From Dipteronia dyeriana (taxonomy: Eukaryota; Streptophyta; Magnoliopsida; Sapindales; Sapindaceae): a DNA stretch of 64,000 bases. The stretch lies in NCBI GenBank assembly GCA_032871835.1, contig CM065299.1:4869001-4933000 (forward strand), given 5' to 3'. This document shows positions 35,614 through 46,420 of the stretch, piece after piece. The notes under the pieces are model-generated. The model was not told the DNA's origin. It searched no databases and saw only the letters and a program-made list of their open reading frames with translations. The position numbers were made by a program, and so were the translations under genes. How positions within the stretch are numbered: the stretch's first letter is position 1; each line of letters begins with the position of its first letter.

Positions 35614-36013
35614 TGTTGATTGCAACTTGTTATCTGCCTGAATTATTTGTCATGATTTATTAAATTTTAATGGCTAAATTATATATAAATATATATTATA
35701 AAATTGTTTTCTTCAATTCGAACCTATTAATATTGGAGTCCACAAAGGTATGGTCATTAATTATGTTCTTCAAACCCTATCATTAGAGAATCGGTAGATC
35801 CACGACATTGTTATATTATAGCATGACTATTCATGCTCTATTTTATAGAAATAGAATTTTGTTATAACTCAATATTATTCATTAAATTTTAATTAATTAA
35901 TATGAGGAACGTTTGAGCTAAGGGTTACGTTGTTAGCGGACCATGTTATATTGTTCGATTGTCCTTGTATTTCTGAATAGAACCCTTTTAATTTACCAGA
36001 TTGCAATTCAAAT

Positions 36014-36410
36014 ATGACTTCTGCAGAAATCACAATCAGCTACCAACAACATGTTATCTGCGTGGATAATTACCAACATGATTATCCTGGGACATATTCG
36101 TTACAAAAATTGATCCCCAGATTGTGGGACTGGGGTTGTGCTCCTTTCAAATGCTTCTATGCTTCTGACAAAAAACACATCTTTCTATTCTCAATTACCA
36201 AATGAATGTGAAAAAACTGTAAACGAATCCACATTCATCGGTTCAACCGAATCTGAATCACGGTCGACACTCGAATCGGGTAAGACTTTGTATTAGTATG
36301 AATATGTGCATTTATAATTTTACCTTTCATGTGAATTATTCTAACACATTTTTATCAGGTGGACGGCATATCATCAACCTTGACTGAGATGCGGACATGG
36401 AGTCTTTGAC
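36014..36410 (+). pseudogene. Paralogue of the small hypothetical gene, frameshifted
   Basis: Open from MTSAEITISY to about 36190 (WDWGCAPFKCF patch). One frameshift then links to NESTFIGS...ESRSTLES ending at a donor at 36280. The following intron ends ctaacacatttttatcag and leads to gtggacggcatatc at about 36360, readable as VDGISSTLTEMRTWSL then stop. That last intron and exon match the end of the EXS gene. Confidence 0.5.
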
Positions 36411-37060
36411 CATATTTATTCTCTTTTAGTTTGCAAACATCTCTATATTTACATTAAATATTTAGAAATTCTTTATGAGTTATGATCCTCTCCTTATCTT
36501 TTCCTTTCTTGTTTATTTGTTTAAATGTAAATAAATATCCAAGAAATAAATCAACAATTGTATCGAGTAAGAAACCTTTTGGTTTGCATTTATGATTAGA
36601 ATTTCAGAAAATCAAGTTATTATTATTATTATTAATATTTTTTTTTTGTAGGAAATTAAGTTTTCAAGATTGGCAGAAGATTTCTTGCATTCGTAAATTC
36701 AAAACTGTAATTAAAATCAACGAAAATTTAGTACTCTTTTGTGTTACAAAATTTGGCTAGCTGCCAATAGATATATAAAACATATTCCAACTTCTTCTAA
36801 AAGTATAAATACTTGTAATTTATAAGTGCCATAAAATCCTTCTAGAAATCCTAAATCATGACAAAGGAAAGATATCTATATTTGTTTTTTTTTTTTTTTG
36901 AAATATAAAGAAGTTAGTTCTTGATATACAAATTGGGAGTTAAATTTCTGACTGGAATAGGAAATTTAAGTCAAGTTCCCCACTTGAGCAAGTTTAATTC
37001 ATATGTATATATATTCTTCCCAAATTATTTGGATTTCCTATTTGTTCAAATACAAAATGG
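36411..37060 (+). repeat. 3'-flank module, middle copy
   Basis: Includes ttagtttgcaaacatctct, an (ATT)n patch near 36618, tttcttgcattcg, aaaacatattccaacttct and ggatttcctatttgttc. The order is the same as in the copies at 27430 and 34495. Confidence 0.65.
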
Positions 37061-37116
37061 GATTAGAATCCAGAAAATCAAGACTTTCCAAGTGGAGAAA
37101 AGGTCTATTTTCATCA

Positions 37117-37381
37117 GGTGGACATCATATCATCATCCTTGACGGAGATGCTGACATGGAGACTTTTACCATATTCATTCTCTTTTAGTTTGTAAAGATC
37201 TCTAGATTTACATTAATTATTTTGAAATTCTTTATGGGTGAGGATCCTCTTGTTATCTTTTTGTTTCTTGGTTTTTTCTCAAGTGTAAAAGAAATATTCA
37301 AGAAAGAAATCAACAATTGTATTGAGTCATGAACCTTTTAGTTTGTAATTATGATTAGAATTTCAGAAAAATCAAATTATA
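37117..37381 (+). repeat. Terminal exon plus 3'-flank module, copy interrupted by Helitron
   Basis: Begins atcag|gtggacatcatatc (VDIISSSLTEML frame). It runs through gtttgtaaagatctctagat and stops at caaattata, where the Helitron starts. The module resumes at 46316 with ttattattaataaatttg. Confidence 0.75.
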
Positions 37382-37394
37382 TCATATATATATA

Positions 37395-38217
37395 CTGCTA
37401 GGCGTCAGTTGGGTGGCGACCCACCGTCTAGGGTCTAGAGGGACTAGTCGAGGACTAGATAGATGGTCGGAAATCGGTTGTCGGTTGGTCGACGGGAAGC
37501 CGGTGGCCGGTCGGAAATATATATTTTTATATTATTGTTTCATTGTAATACATTACAGACCAACATTTGTATAGTTATATATAAATTATAAATTATAAAC
37601 TAAACATAATTAAAAAGCAAAAAAAAAAGTGGTAACATATTACTGCATGAGTGTACATCAGTGTATTACACACTGATACTAACACTAATAAGTAATAACG
37701 TGTAACTCATAACACCACATGTTTCATAACTCACAATCACACGTACACTAACACCACACAATTTATTCGTTCTGTTGTGTAAGTGTGTAGACCACACCTC
37801 ACCTAAATCACCAGTACATCACACCTTACCAGTACACCACGCCTCACCTTAACTACCCTAAATCACTGAACACCAGTACACCACACCTCACCATCATCGA
37901 CGAAGAAGTGAAGAAGTTGAAGACAATAACGATCAATGACGATCGACGACGATGACGATGACGATCGGCGACGGGCGATGAAAATTGGTGACAAGCTTAG
38001 AAGGACTGAAGCGACGATAGGTGAAGTACTGAAGCGGCGATCGGTGACGAGAGAAGAGATTGCACGATTTTGGCGTCTAGATGTTCGATTAGGTCCGACT
38101 AGATCCAATTTTGACCGACTTTGATTGAGGCCGACTAACAACGTCGACTACCCTCAAATCGTGGCGGTAGCTCACTGTTGAGCGACTAGTTGGCGACTAG
38201 TCACCGACTTGCAACAC

Positions 38218-38219
<2 letters not shown>
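37395..38219. mobile_element. GC-richer insertion, possibly decayed hAT-type
   Basis: It starts ctgctaggcgtcag and ends gacttgcaacactg. Both ends carry gactagtcg-like motifs and the right end looks like a cagtgttg-type hAT terminus, but the two ends match only partly and no 8-bp duplication is visible. Short ORFs across repeated gacgatgac are not credited. Confidence 0.35.

Positions 38220-38266
<47 letters not shown>
38220..38266. repeat. (TAA)n microsatellite
   Basis: About 15 units of taa/aat directly after the cacactgg end. Confidence 0.9.
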
Positions 38267-38267
<1 letters not shown>

Positions 38268-38472
38268 GCCTTTTCTCTCACTCTTGATGGGGTTGCGACA
38301 AATGACAATTATAAATGCTTTTTATTTTTTTTAAATTATCATATATTTATACATACTAATAGCATTTTCTCCCACTTTTGATGTTGTGACATGTGGCAAT
38401 CATAAATGCTTTTTATTTTTATTTTATTTTTTAATTATATCATATTATATATATATATAAAAAATTTCAAGT

Positions 38473-38623
38473 CAGTGCACACTGATATAATTATAAGGAC
38501 ATTAAATGTGAGCCACTCATTTCATATATTTTACCTTGGCATGTATACACTTATCAAAACTCTTTTATAAATGAGTGGCTCACATTCAATGTTCTTATAT
38601 AATTCTATCAGTGCACACTGATA
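38473..38623. mobile_element. Foldback MITE, copy 1
   Basis: Near-perfect inverted arms of about 50 bp: cagtgcacactgata...gtgagccactcattt, then its complement aaatgagtggctcac...tatcagtgcacactg. The loop is about 45 bp and has no coding potential. Confidence 0.85.
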
Positions 38624-38630
38624 GGAAAAT

Positions 38631-38833
38631 GATATATATATACGGAAATTATCACATAAGTACGCACTGATGGAATTATATAAGGACATTGCATGTGAAT
38701 AACTCATTTTACATATTTTGACTTGGTATGTATTTACTTGTCAAAACTCTTTTATAAATGAGTGACTCACATTCAATGTTTTTATATAATTCCATCAGTG
38801 CGCACTGATAGGAAAATGACCGTATATATATAG
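38631..38833. mobile_element. Foldback MITE, copy 2
   Basis: Same family as the neighbour at 38473 (cgcactgatggaattatat...aaatgagtgactcac...tccatcagtgcgcactg). Inverted similarity extends outward to tatatacgg on the left and ccgtatata on the right. Confidence 0.8.
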
Positions 38834-39186
38834 CATTTTCTCCCACTTTTGATGTGGTTGCGACACGTGGCAATCATAAATGCTCTTAATTTTTTTTAAA
38901 TTTTTTATTTTTAATTATATCATATATATATTCATACATATATGAGTGGTTCTCTTATAAGGGATACCTTATTTTAATTTATGAAATCGCATCCATTATT
39001 ATGAATTTTGATATGAATTTTTTTCTGGATGATATGTTCAGTGAAATCTACCTATGAATAAAATCTGAGAATTCTTCAAGCATTATATATATATAATAGC
39101 CTTTTCTCCCACTTTTGATGTGCCTGTGACACGTGGTAATCATAAATGTTCTTTATTTTTTTAAAATTTTTATTTTTAATTATATC

Positions 39187-39217
<31 letters not shown>

Positions 39218-39370
39218 ATAATTATTATGTCTTATCAAAAATAATTTATATATATATTATGGAAATACAATAATAGCCTTTTTTATTCATTAGCTATTAA
39301 TTATAAGGATATCATATCATATATCATACAAACTAAGAATATATATTCTGGAAATTTCAACTCTTTTATC

Positions 39371-42300
39371 TTAGACGCCAAGGTGATCGACTTACCTCTT
39401 CGGGGTAGTCCTTTTACGTGGTCCAATCATAGAGCAAAGGAGTCATAGGCTCAGCTTGATCGATTCCTTATCTCCCCTTTGTTACTATCTTGGTTTCCTA
39501 ATCTTGTGTAAAGGGGTCTTTCTGGATCGATTTCGGATCATAATGCTATCATGATAGGTGAACTGAATGTCGAGTTGGGTCCTTATCCTTTCAGGTTTTA
39601 TAATGTCTGGTTGGAAGATAAAAGCTTGGTAAAAGAAGCAATTAGAGGCCGGTCCGAATGCAAGGTGGCAGGGTCTTGGGGTATTGTTCTGTCATCCAAG
39701 GTTAAAGTTCTGAAGGTTCATACTAAACAATGGCTGGCAACAAACAAGAAGGATCCTACTCCTACTAAGTGTTTGGAAGACAAGCTGAGTGATATTGAAA
39801 GGAGAGCTATCAATGAAGGCTGGGCAAAAGATCTTATAAAAGAAAGGCTTGATTGCTTAGAGAAGTTATGGTGTGGTCTTAGGCATGGAGAACAAATATG
39901 GAGGCAAAAATCGAAAGTGAAATGGTTGAAAGAGGGGGACAAGAATACCAAATTCTTTCACCTTATGGCTAACGGTCGGAAGAGAGGGAATTATATTTGT
40001 GACTTGGTTTTTGACAGGGTAAAGTGCGCTAGTCCCTCAGATGTTCGCAGAGGTGTGTTTAATCATTTTAAAAATCAGTTCAAAACAGTGGAGTGGCACA
40101 AGCCAAGCATAAGAGGCTTGAACTTCAAGAAGCTGTTGGCTGTAGAAAGGAAGGGTTTAGAGTCAGTTTTAGTGAAGAAGAGGTTTGGAGGGTGGTGTGT
40201 AGCTGCGATGGCAACAAAGCCCCTGGCCCAGATGGCCTATCTTTAAGCTTCATTCAAGTTAATTGGACGGTGGTCCGTGATAATTTCTTGGTTTTCATGA
40301 CTGAATTTCACAAGGACAACAGAATTGTTAAAGAGATTAATAAACCTTTTATTAATCTAGTGCCGAAGTGTGGAAAGTCGGAAACGATGAAGGATTTTAG
40401 GCCGATTAGTTTAGTGGGGTGTGTCTACAAAGTGTTGGCTAAGGTGCTGGCCAATCGTGTTAAGGGTGTCATGAACAAAATCATTGGGGATTATCAAATG
40501 GCTTTCGATAAGGATCACCAAATTCTTGATAGTATAGTGATTGCAGAAGAGATATTTCATAAGTGGAAAAGGGACAAGGTGGGGGGGGGGGGGGGGTGAT
40601 CTTTTTGAAGATAGACTTCGAAAAGGCTTATGATAGCGTTGATCATATGTTTTTGCTGGATACGATGTCTGGAATGGATAAGGTGGATGAAGGATTGCAT
40701 CACCATGCCATCCTTAACAGTCTTGATTAACGGGAGCCCTACACTATAATTTTCTTTGGAAAGAGGTATCCGACAAGGGGATCCGCTCTCCCCATTTTTA
40801 TTCAACATGGAGGCAGAAGTTTTGAGCCTCTTGTTGGAGAAAGCTCACGAGTTAGGCATGATCAAAGGTGTAACTTTCGGCGATAATATGGTTCAAATAT
40901 CTCATTTGCAATTCGCGGATAATACGATGCTTTTCCTTGATCCAAATCTGGTGTCTCTTTTGAATACGAAGAGAATTCTTAGATGTTTTGAGTTAGCTTC
41001 GGGTTTGAGAATAAATTTTCACAAGTCTTGCATGGTGCGTATTGGGAAGAAGTTGGTCTGCATGGATGAGTGGAGTAGGAGACTGTTATGCAAGCAAGTT
41101 TGCTTCCAATTAACTATCTCGGGTTACCGTTGGGAGGGAGGCCAAACGCGGTTTCTTTTTGGAAGCCTATGCTTTCTAGAATCGAAAACCGCTTAGCCCC
41201 TTGGAAGAGGAAGTTTATTAATAAGGGAGGAAGATTTGTGCTTATTAAGGCGGTGTTGTCTAGTATCCCGACTTATTACATGTCGATTTTTAAGATTCTG
41301 GTGGCTATTGCAAATAAGATAGGGAAGCTGCAACGTGGTTTTTTTTTTAGACGGTTCTGAGAAAAAGAGGATGCGGCTGATAAGGTGGGACATTATGTGC
41401 CAACATAGGAAGAACGGAGGTCTTGGTATTGGTAAGATTCTAGATATGAATAAGAGTCTCTTGGCTAAATGGCTGTGGCGTTTTGGTAAGGATTCTTCTT
41501 CTTTGTGGAAAAAAGTTATATGTGGCAAATACAATTTTTATGTGTTTGACATGCGCTGGGATTGGGAGGACAAATCCCACTGGTCTCCTTTTATGAAGGT
41601 TGTCCAAAAGCTTAATGAGAAAGACTCTAGAACTTCAACAATTTTGGAGAAAGGTTTGAGGGTGGTGTCGGGGTGTGGTGACAGGGCAAAATTTTTGTAG
41701 GATGTTTGGTGTGACTCAACACCTTTGAAAACAGCTTTCCCTAGAATTTATGTCCTTGCGGTTAATAAGGTGGGCGTCATTAAAGATTTTGGGAGATGGA
41801 TGGGGAAAAGTTGGGTCGTGCCCCCTAAGGAGGAGACTGTTTGATTGGGAATTAGTTCAATTGGAGTGCTTCCATTCTATCATGAATTGCTGGTGTTTAC
41901 GGGACAGTGTGGGTGATGATATGGCTTGGACTTTTACTCCAAACGGCTCCTTCTCGGTGTGCTCTTTTCAGCGATGCTTGAAGGGGGAGGGGTTAGGTTC
42001 AGTGGATTTCTCCACGATTTTTTGGAACAATGTCTGCTCGAAGAAAGTTGAGATGTTTGTATAACAGGCTATCTTCGGTAGAATTATGGTCAAGGATGTT
42101 TGTTCTCGTTTCAGTGGTCCCAATGCTGTCAATAAAGAGTGTCAGATGTGCAACAATGGTGAGGAGACTGTTGACCATCTCCTTCTTCACTATTCTTGGA
42201 CTGAAAAGTTATAAAATCAAGGAATTGGTTGGTGAGGAGTTGCAAGCTGCAAATCCAAGTCATTAAAGGATTGGTTGTGGGGATGGTCGAGCTTGTGTCC

Positions 42301-42990
42301 GAAACCAAAGTACGTGAGAGCTTGGGGATCTTTGTTTTCAACAGTTGTGTGGACAACGTGGGAAACAAGGAATCACCTTATTTTCAAAGGCTCAAAGGCT
42401 GACACAAATCAAACTTTGAATATGGTCAAGTTCAGGGTTGTGTGGTGGTTCAAACATCTTGGGAGGGGCTCGATTGATTCCATTGCGTCGATGTTGGTCA
42501 ACATCAAAGGTGTCTGTATAGACTTGAATCGTAGGAAAACGGTGTCTCATGAGATGTGGCAGCCTCATGCTATAAGCTCCATGAAATTTAATGCTGATGG
42601 CTCGGCTAAAGGATGTACTGGGATGGTAGGGATAAGCGGGCTGTTGCGGAACCATGAATGGAGGGTTATGGGCCTTTTTTCTTTGCATCTGGGATGTCAA
42701 GACTCTAATTCAGCAGAGATTCTGGCCATTCACAAGGCGTGTGAAATGTGCGTTTCAAATTCTTTGTTCCAAAATGCTGAAGTGATTATTGTCAGCGATT
42801 CCATGGTGGCGACTTCCCGGGTAAACGGTGCGGGTTTCGACAATCTAAAGCATGTTAGAACAATTTATTAGGTTAGGACTTTGATCAACTATCACGGGAA
42901 TTTGAAGATCACTCACAATCCTCGAGCTTCAAATTCTTTTGCAGCCATGTTAGCTAATAGGGGTTCCAATAATGAGGGTGACATGATGTT
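39371..42990 (+). pseudogene. LINE ORF2 remnant: endonuclease C-end, RT, zf-RVT, RNase H
   Basis: Order of pieces: LDRFLISP and SDHNAI (39450-39550). KSKVKWLKEGDKNTKFFH (about 39910). [29 protein letters not shown] (40215-40470). FLKIDFEKAYDSVDH after a G16 run (about 40600-40650). ERGIRQGDPLSPFLF and HLQFADNT, with Asn in place of the second catalytic Asp (40756-40930). INYLGLPLGGRP (about 41100). GGLGIGKILDMNKSLLAKWLW (about 41420). A degraded zinc knuckle (42100-42190). RNase H with FNADGS, SAEILAIHKA and SDS (42580-42810). Frame breaks near 40100, 40600, 41090, 41340, 41700 and 42060 show that it is dead. Confidence 0.9.
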
Positions 42991-43217
42991 TGTGGGTGAG
43001 TGATGTTGTTTTTTTGTTTCTTTTCTTTGGTCTTGCACTCTGTTCTGGGGGTTTTTTCTCTTGTCTTGCGTGCTCTTGTGGGTGAGTGTTGTTGTTTGTT
43101 TGTTTTTTCTCTAGTCTTGTGGCTTGTTTTGGTGGCTCTGGTTTGTGTTGGCTTGTGCTGGTTTTTGGTGTTTCTTGCACTAGTGTGGCTTTTGCCTTTT
43201 AATAAAACTCTGCTGTT

Positions 43218-43218
<1 letters not shown>

Positions 43219-43266
<48 letters not shown>
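43219..43266. repeat. (AT)n tail of LINE
   Basis: Dinucleotide run between the LINE 3' end ctgctgttcaaat and the right target duplication. It probably arose from the poly(A) tail. Confidence 0.85.
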
Positions 43267-43268
<2 letters not shown>

Positions 43269-43274
<6 letters not shown>

Positions 43275-43620
43275 TCTGGAAATACAATAATAGCCTTTTC
43301 TATTCATTAGCTATTAATTGTAAAAATATAATTATTTTTACCCAAAACGGCTATTCATTAGCAAATAATTGTAAGAATATATAATTATTTTTTCCAAAAC
43401 AAATGAAGAGTTTCTTCTTCTCTTCTTCTCATAATTTCTTTCATACAATAAATATTATCACATATCATATAAAATAAGAATATATATTCTGGAAATACAA
43501 TAATAGTCTTTTCTATTATTTAGCTATTAAGTGTAAGAATATATAATTATTTTTTTCCAAAACAAATGAAGAGTTTCTTCTTCTCATAATTTCTTTCATG
43601 CAATAATTAGCATTCCATTA
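43269..43620 (+). repeat. Tandem ~210-bp units
   Basis: Units begin tattctggaaatacaataatag and contain cattagctattaa, ccaaaacaaatgaagagtttc and ataatttctttcat. They start near 43274 and 43486, with a further relative at about 39258 before the LINE. Confidence 0.8.
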
Positions 43621-44430
43621 ATCTTTATAAAATATATTAATTAGCTATTAACCTTTTTTATTATAAAGAGATGGGGATCCTCATCTTCTTACAAGTCAAT
43701 GTTTTATATTTCATTCATGTAATAAAAAACTTTCCATTATTCTATATAATACCCATTAATTACTTATTAATTTTAAAATATATATATAAATAGATTGAGA
43801 GTCTCTTTTATCCATTAATCTTATTATATTAAAAAATTTAAGTTAAACAACCCTTTATTACTCTTCATTTCAATCTATTTTCTATAAATTATAATTCACA
43901 ATTAAAGAATGTTATCAATTCTTCCACAATCGGGTTGCAGGGATTAGAGAGAAAGACCGGTGAGTTGGTTGAATAAATTGTTTTTTTTTTGTTCTTTTTT
44001 TTTTTTGCTCATTATATTTTTTTTGTATGAATTATTTTTTAATAGGTTAATTTCAAAAGACTGTGGACCTTTTATCTTGATACTTGGTTTGTTTCCTTAT
44101 TTGTATACTCTTTCAGATTCTTCATTTGTATTTTGTTTTTTAATTGTACAACAATTTGTTATATTATATTGATAGTTGATTTGTAACCTGAATTTTTAAC
44201 TCCATTGAAATTTCCTTTTTTAATTATACAACGATTTGTGCATGTCCAGATAATATTTTTTTACTCTTGGAAATTCTTCATTTGTATTTTTGTTTTTTAA
44301 TTGTACAACAAATTGTTATATTATCTTGATAGTTTATTTGTTGCCTGAATTTTTAACTCTATTGAATTCTTTAGTTGTATTTTCTTTTTTAATTATACAA
44401 CGAATGGTATATGTCCAGATTAATCGATAT
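43621..44430 (+). repeat. AT-rich Helitron interior with ~170-bp tandem repeat
   Basis: The repeat near 44110-44260 and 44275-44420 shares ttcatttgtattttgttttttaat, ttgttatatta, cctgaatttttaact and ttaattatacaacga. No gene is seen; the short open frame at 43960-44172 is T-rich and unconvincing. Confidence 0.65.
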
Positions 44431-44617
44431 GAAAACTTTATGTGTCGATATCTGTTATAAAGCCTACTCCAAAATGTCGTGGAAAAACTAAAGATAAGGA
44501 TATACAACTATGTATACGAGGTTGAGGGTCCAGAATTGTTTAAATTATATATTGAGATTGATCTTAGAAGTGATTCCAAATTCAAAGCATAAAGTTAACT
44601 AGATCTGCGGAGAGATA

Positions 44618-44907
44618 CACTCATTATTCCATTTAATGGGCTATCCTATTGAATTCATTTTCAGGATTTTTTTACAAGAAAAGTGTTGAGAGATTTGTCA
44701 AATCCTTGTATGAGAAAATATAATAACACTCATTATTCCATTTTATGGGCTATCCTATTGAATTCATTTTCAGGATTTTTTTACAAGATAAGTGTTGAGA
44801 GATTTGTCAAATCCTTGTATGAGAAAATATAATAACACTCATTATTCCATTTATTGGGCTATCTTATTGAATTGATTTTCAGAATTTTTTTTAAAGATAA
44901 GTGTTTA
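44618..44907 (+). repeat. 109-bp tandem repeat, about 2.6 units
   Basis: Units start cactcattattccattt at 44618, 44727 and 44836 and include gggctatcctattgaattc and gttgagagatttgtc. The first two units are almost identical. The last is partial and more diverged. Confidence 0.92.
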
Positions 44908-44908
44908 A

Positions 44909-44915
44909 TATATTA

Positions 44916-44952
<37 letters not shown>

Positions 44953-45065
44953 ATGGCAATCATAAATTTCATTTTTAATATGTTATCATTATTATTATTT
45001 TAATATCTATAATAAATCTTCTATACTTGAGCTATTAATTAGTATATTTTTAAATTTAATCATTA

Positions 45066-45112
<47 letters not shown>
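44909..45112. repeat. (ATT)n microsatellites
   Basis: Two pure runs at about 44911-44951 and 45066-45111 flank an AT-rich spacer. Confidence 0.85.
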
Positions 45113-45113
<1 letters not shown>

Positions 45114-45229
45114 ATATCTAATCAAACTTGACATTTTTATACTTCTTAATTTAAAATGTTTAAATCTTACATTATTTTCTTATCAGTTTGGTAATTAGAA
45201 TTAAAATTAGTGATCAATACTAGTGGTGC

Positions 45230-45467
45230 AAACTCCTTTGCGGTTTGTATGTGCAGTGGTACAGATAGACAGGTTGTAGTGGGGTTTTCTTTTCCCAGTG
45301 TGTTCAGTTTTTTGTGTCTGCTGTATACAATGCTATAGTGTGTGAGGTGCTGTTTTGTTTGGGTCCTTGTTTTGTGTAGTTAGGTGCCTGGTTTTTGGTT
45401 TGGTTGTTGTTGGTTCTTAGCCTTTTTGGCATTTTTAATAAATACGTTGTTTTAAAAAAAAAACACT
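45230..45467 (+). mobile_element. LINE 3' tail, 5'-truncated
   Basis: A G/T-rich untranslated stretch ends tttttaataaatacgttg plus a poly(A) run, matching the 3' form of the other LINEs. Confidence 0.6.
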
Positions 45468-45610
45468 AAAATCCCATCATATTCTTCTTTAAATCTGGAA
45501 ATATTAAGAATTTTACTATTCGAGTTAATGCAAACAAAACTGAACATTAGGAAGAGAGATGCGTTTTTAATAGCATAAAATGTAATTTCCAGTGTTCTAA
45601 AAAATGTAAC

Positions 45611-45871
45611 TTTTTTTTTGAAATACAACTATTGCTGAGACCTGACGAGATTAATTAGACTCTACAAGCACGATATGAAATACTACTCCCACTATCGAAG
45701 AGATGTTACATATGGATTACAACTCTCACAATCCAAGAGAGGGTTGCTCCTACAAACTGAGAGAAAACTCTCCACACATGCTTATAAAATACTCATTGTG
45801 GGACTCGAACCCCTAACCAGTAGATGTGGAATGGAGATGCACAACTATCTCTACTAGTAGGTGATATGCTT
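45611..45871 (-). mobile_element. Au-like SINE with target duplication
   Basis: On the minus strand the 5' part carries ggttcgagtccc, a pol III B box, about 60 bases from the start. The body follows with gagagttttctctcag, attgtgagagttgta and taattaatctcgtcagg. The 3' end is tttcaaaaaaaaa. The flanks repeat aaaaaatgtaac (45599-45610 and 45876-45887), a direct sign of retroposition. The ORF on the plus strand here (45675-45857) is not a gene. Confidence 0.85.
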
Positions 45872-46050
45872 AAAAAAAAAATGTAACTTAAAATAGCATT
45901 AATAAACGGTTACCAAAAAACAGTTGTAATTATATTTATTAATAACATGTCAAAAAAGTTATCAAACGATAATATTATTATTATAAAAATCAAATCATCA
46001 ATTTTTTTTCTATATTCTCGCCTTCATATTTGTACGTTTTTACATGTATC

Positions 46051-46051
<1 letters not shown>

Positions 46052-46118
<67 letters not shown>
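46052..46118. repeat. (CA)n(TA)n compound microsatellite
   Basis: About ten CA units followed by over twenty TA units. Confidence 0.92.
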
Positions 46119-46122
<4 letters not shown>

Positions 46123-46285
46123 ATTTTATACTTTTTCTTCTTCATTTAACATTAAAAAAATATATTTAATTTTATGAGGTTTAAAGTGAAGTATATATTA
46201 GATTTATTATTATTATTATCTTATATGTTGATACGAAGTATCGATCAATTAGAATTTTCTAATTACAATAAAATATTTTTAACAA

Positions 46286-46315
46286 AGCCCTTGCATCGCA
46301 CGGTTGACACACTAG
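46286..46315 (+). other. Helitron 3' terminus and hairpin
   Basis: The stem ccttgc/gcacgg (one mismatch) with loop atc is followed by ttgacacactag, matching the usual Helitron plan of hairpin, about ten bases, CTAG, then host T. Confidence 0.8.
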
Positions 46316-46420
46316 TTATTATTAATAAATTTGTTCAGGAAATTAAGTTTTCAATTTGCGAGATAGACAGAAGGTTTCTTGGATTCGTAAATTCAAAACT
46401 GTGATTAAAACTGCCAATGA

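Larger units (their letters stand above)
38267..39215 (+). repeat. Four ~95-bp units, Helitron 5' region
   Basis: Units start agcattttctcccacttttg, contain gacacgtggcaatcataaatg, and end in a T-rich run plus tcatatatata. They lie at about 38267, 38361, 38832 and 39099. The second and third are separated by a pair of MITEs. Confidence 0.8.
39356..43268 (+). mobile_element. L1-type LINE nested in Helitron
   Basis: Flanked by a perfect 15-bp target duplication, atatattctggaaat, at 39341-39355 and 43269-43283. The related repeat at 43481 shows the uninterrupted site (atatattctggaaatacaat). The element is 5'-truncated within the endonuclease. It ends aataaaactctgctgttcaaat followed by an (AT)n run in place of plain poly(A). 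Confidence 0.93.
37382..46315 (+). mobile_element. Helitron (non-autonomous, 8.9 kb with nested insertions)
   Basis: The left end is TC (tcatatatatatac) and the right end is CTAG, preceded by the near-palindrome ccttgcatcgcacgg about 10 bases upstream. It sits between A at 37381 and T at 46316. The flanks join into a module that is uninterrupted at 27651-27740 and 36600-36665, so the empty site is seen elsewhere in the window. No Rep-helicase is present. The content is a possible hAT remnant, MITEs, tandem repeats, a LINE with its own target duplication, another LINE tail and a SINE. It could alternatively be two nested Helitrons, but the end signature and empty site support one outer insertion. 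Confidence 0.8.

Noticed and set aside
37863..38141. 92-codon minus-strand frame and an overlapping plus frame rich in Asp/Ser.
   Set aside because: Produced by gacgatgac-type repeats inside a decayed insertion.
38220..45112. Regularly repeated units as a CRISPR-like array.
   Set aside because: Unit lengths (95, 109, about 170 and about 210 bp) and lack of unique spacers fit transposon tandem repeats in a plant genome.
45675..45857. 60-codon plus-strand frame, and the tRNA-like box as a tRNA gene.
   Set aside because: It is the antisense of a SINE. The B box belongs to the SINE promoter and no cloverleaf could be drawn.
45947..46177. 76-codon frame over the CA/TA run.
   Set aside because: Most of its codons come from a microsatellite.
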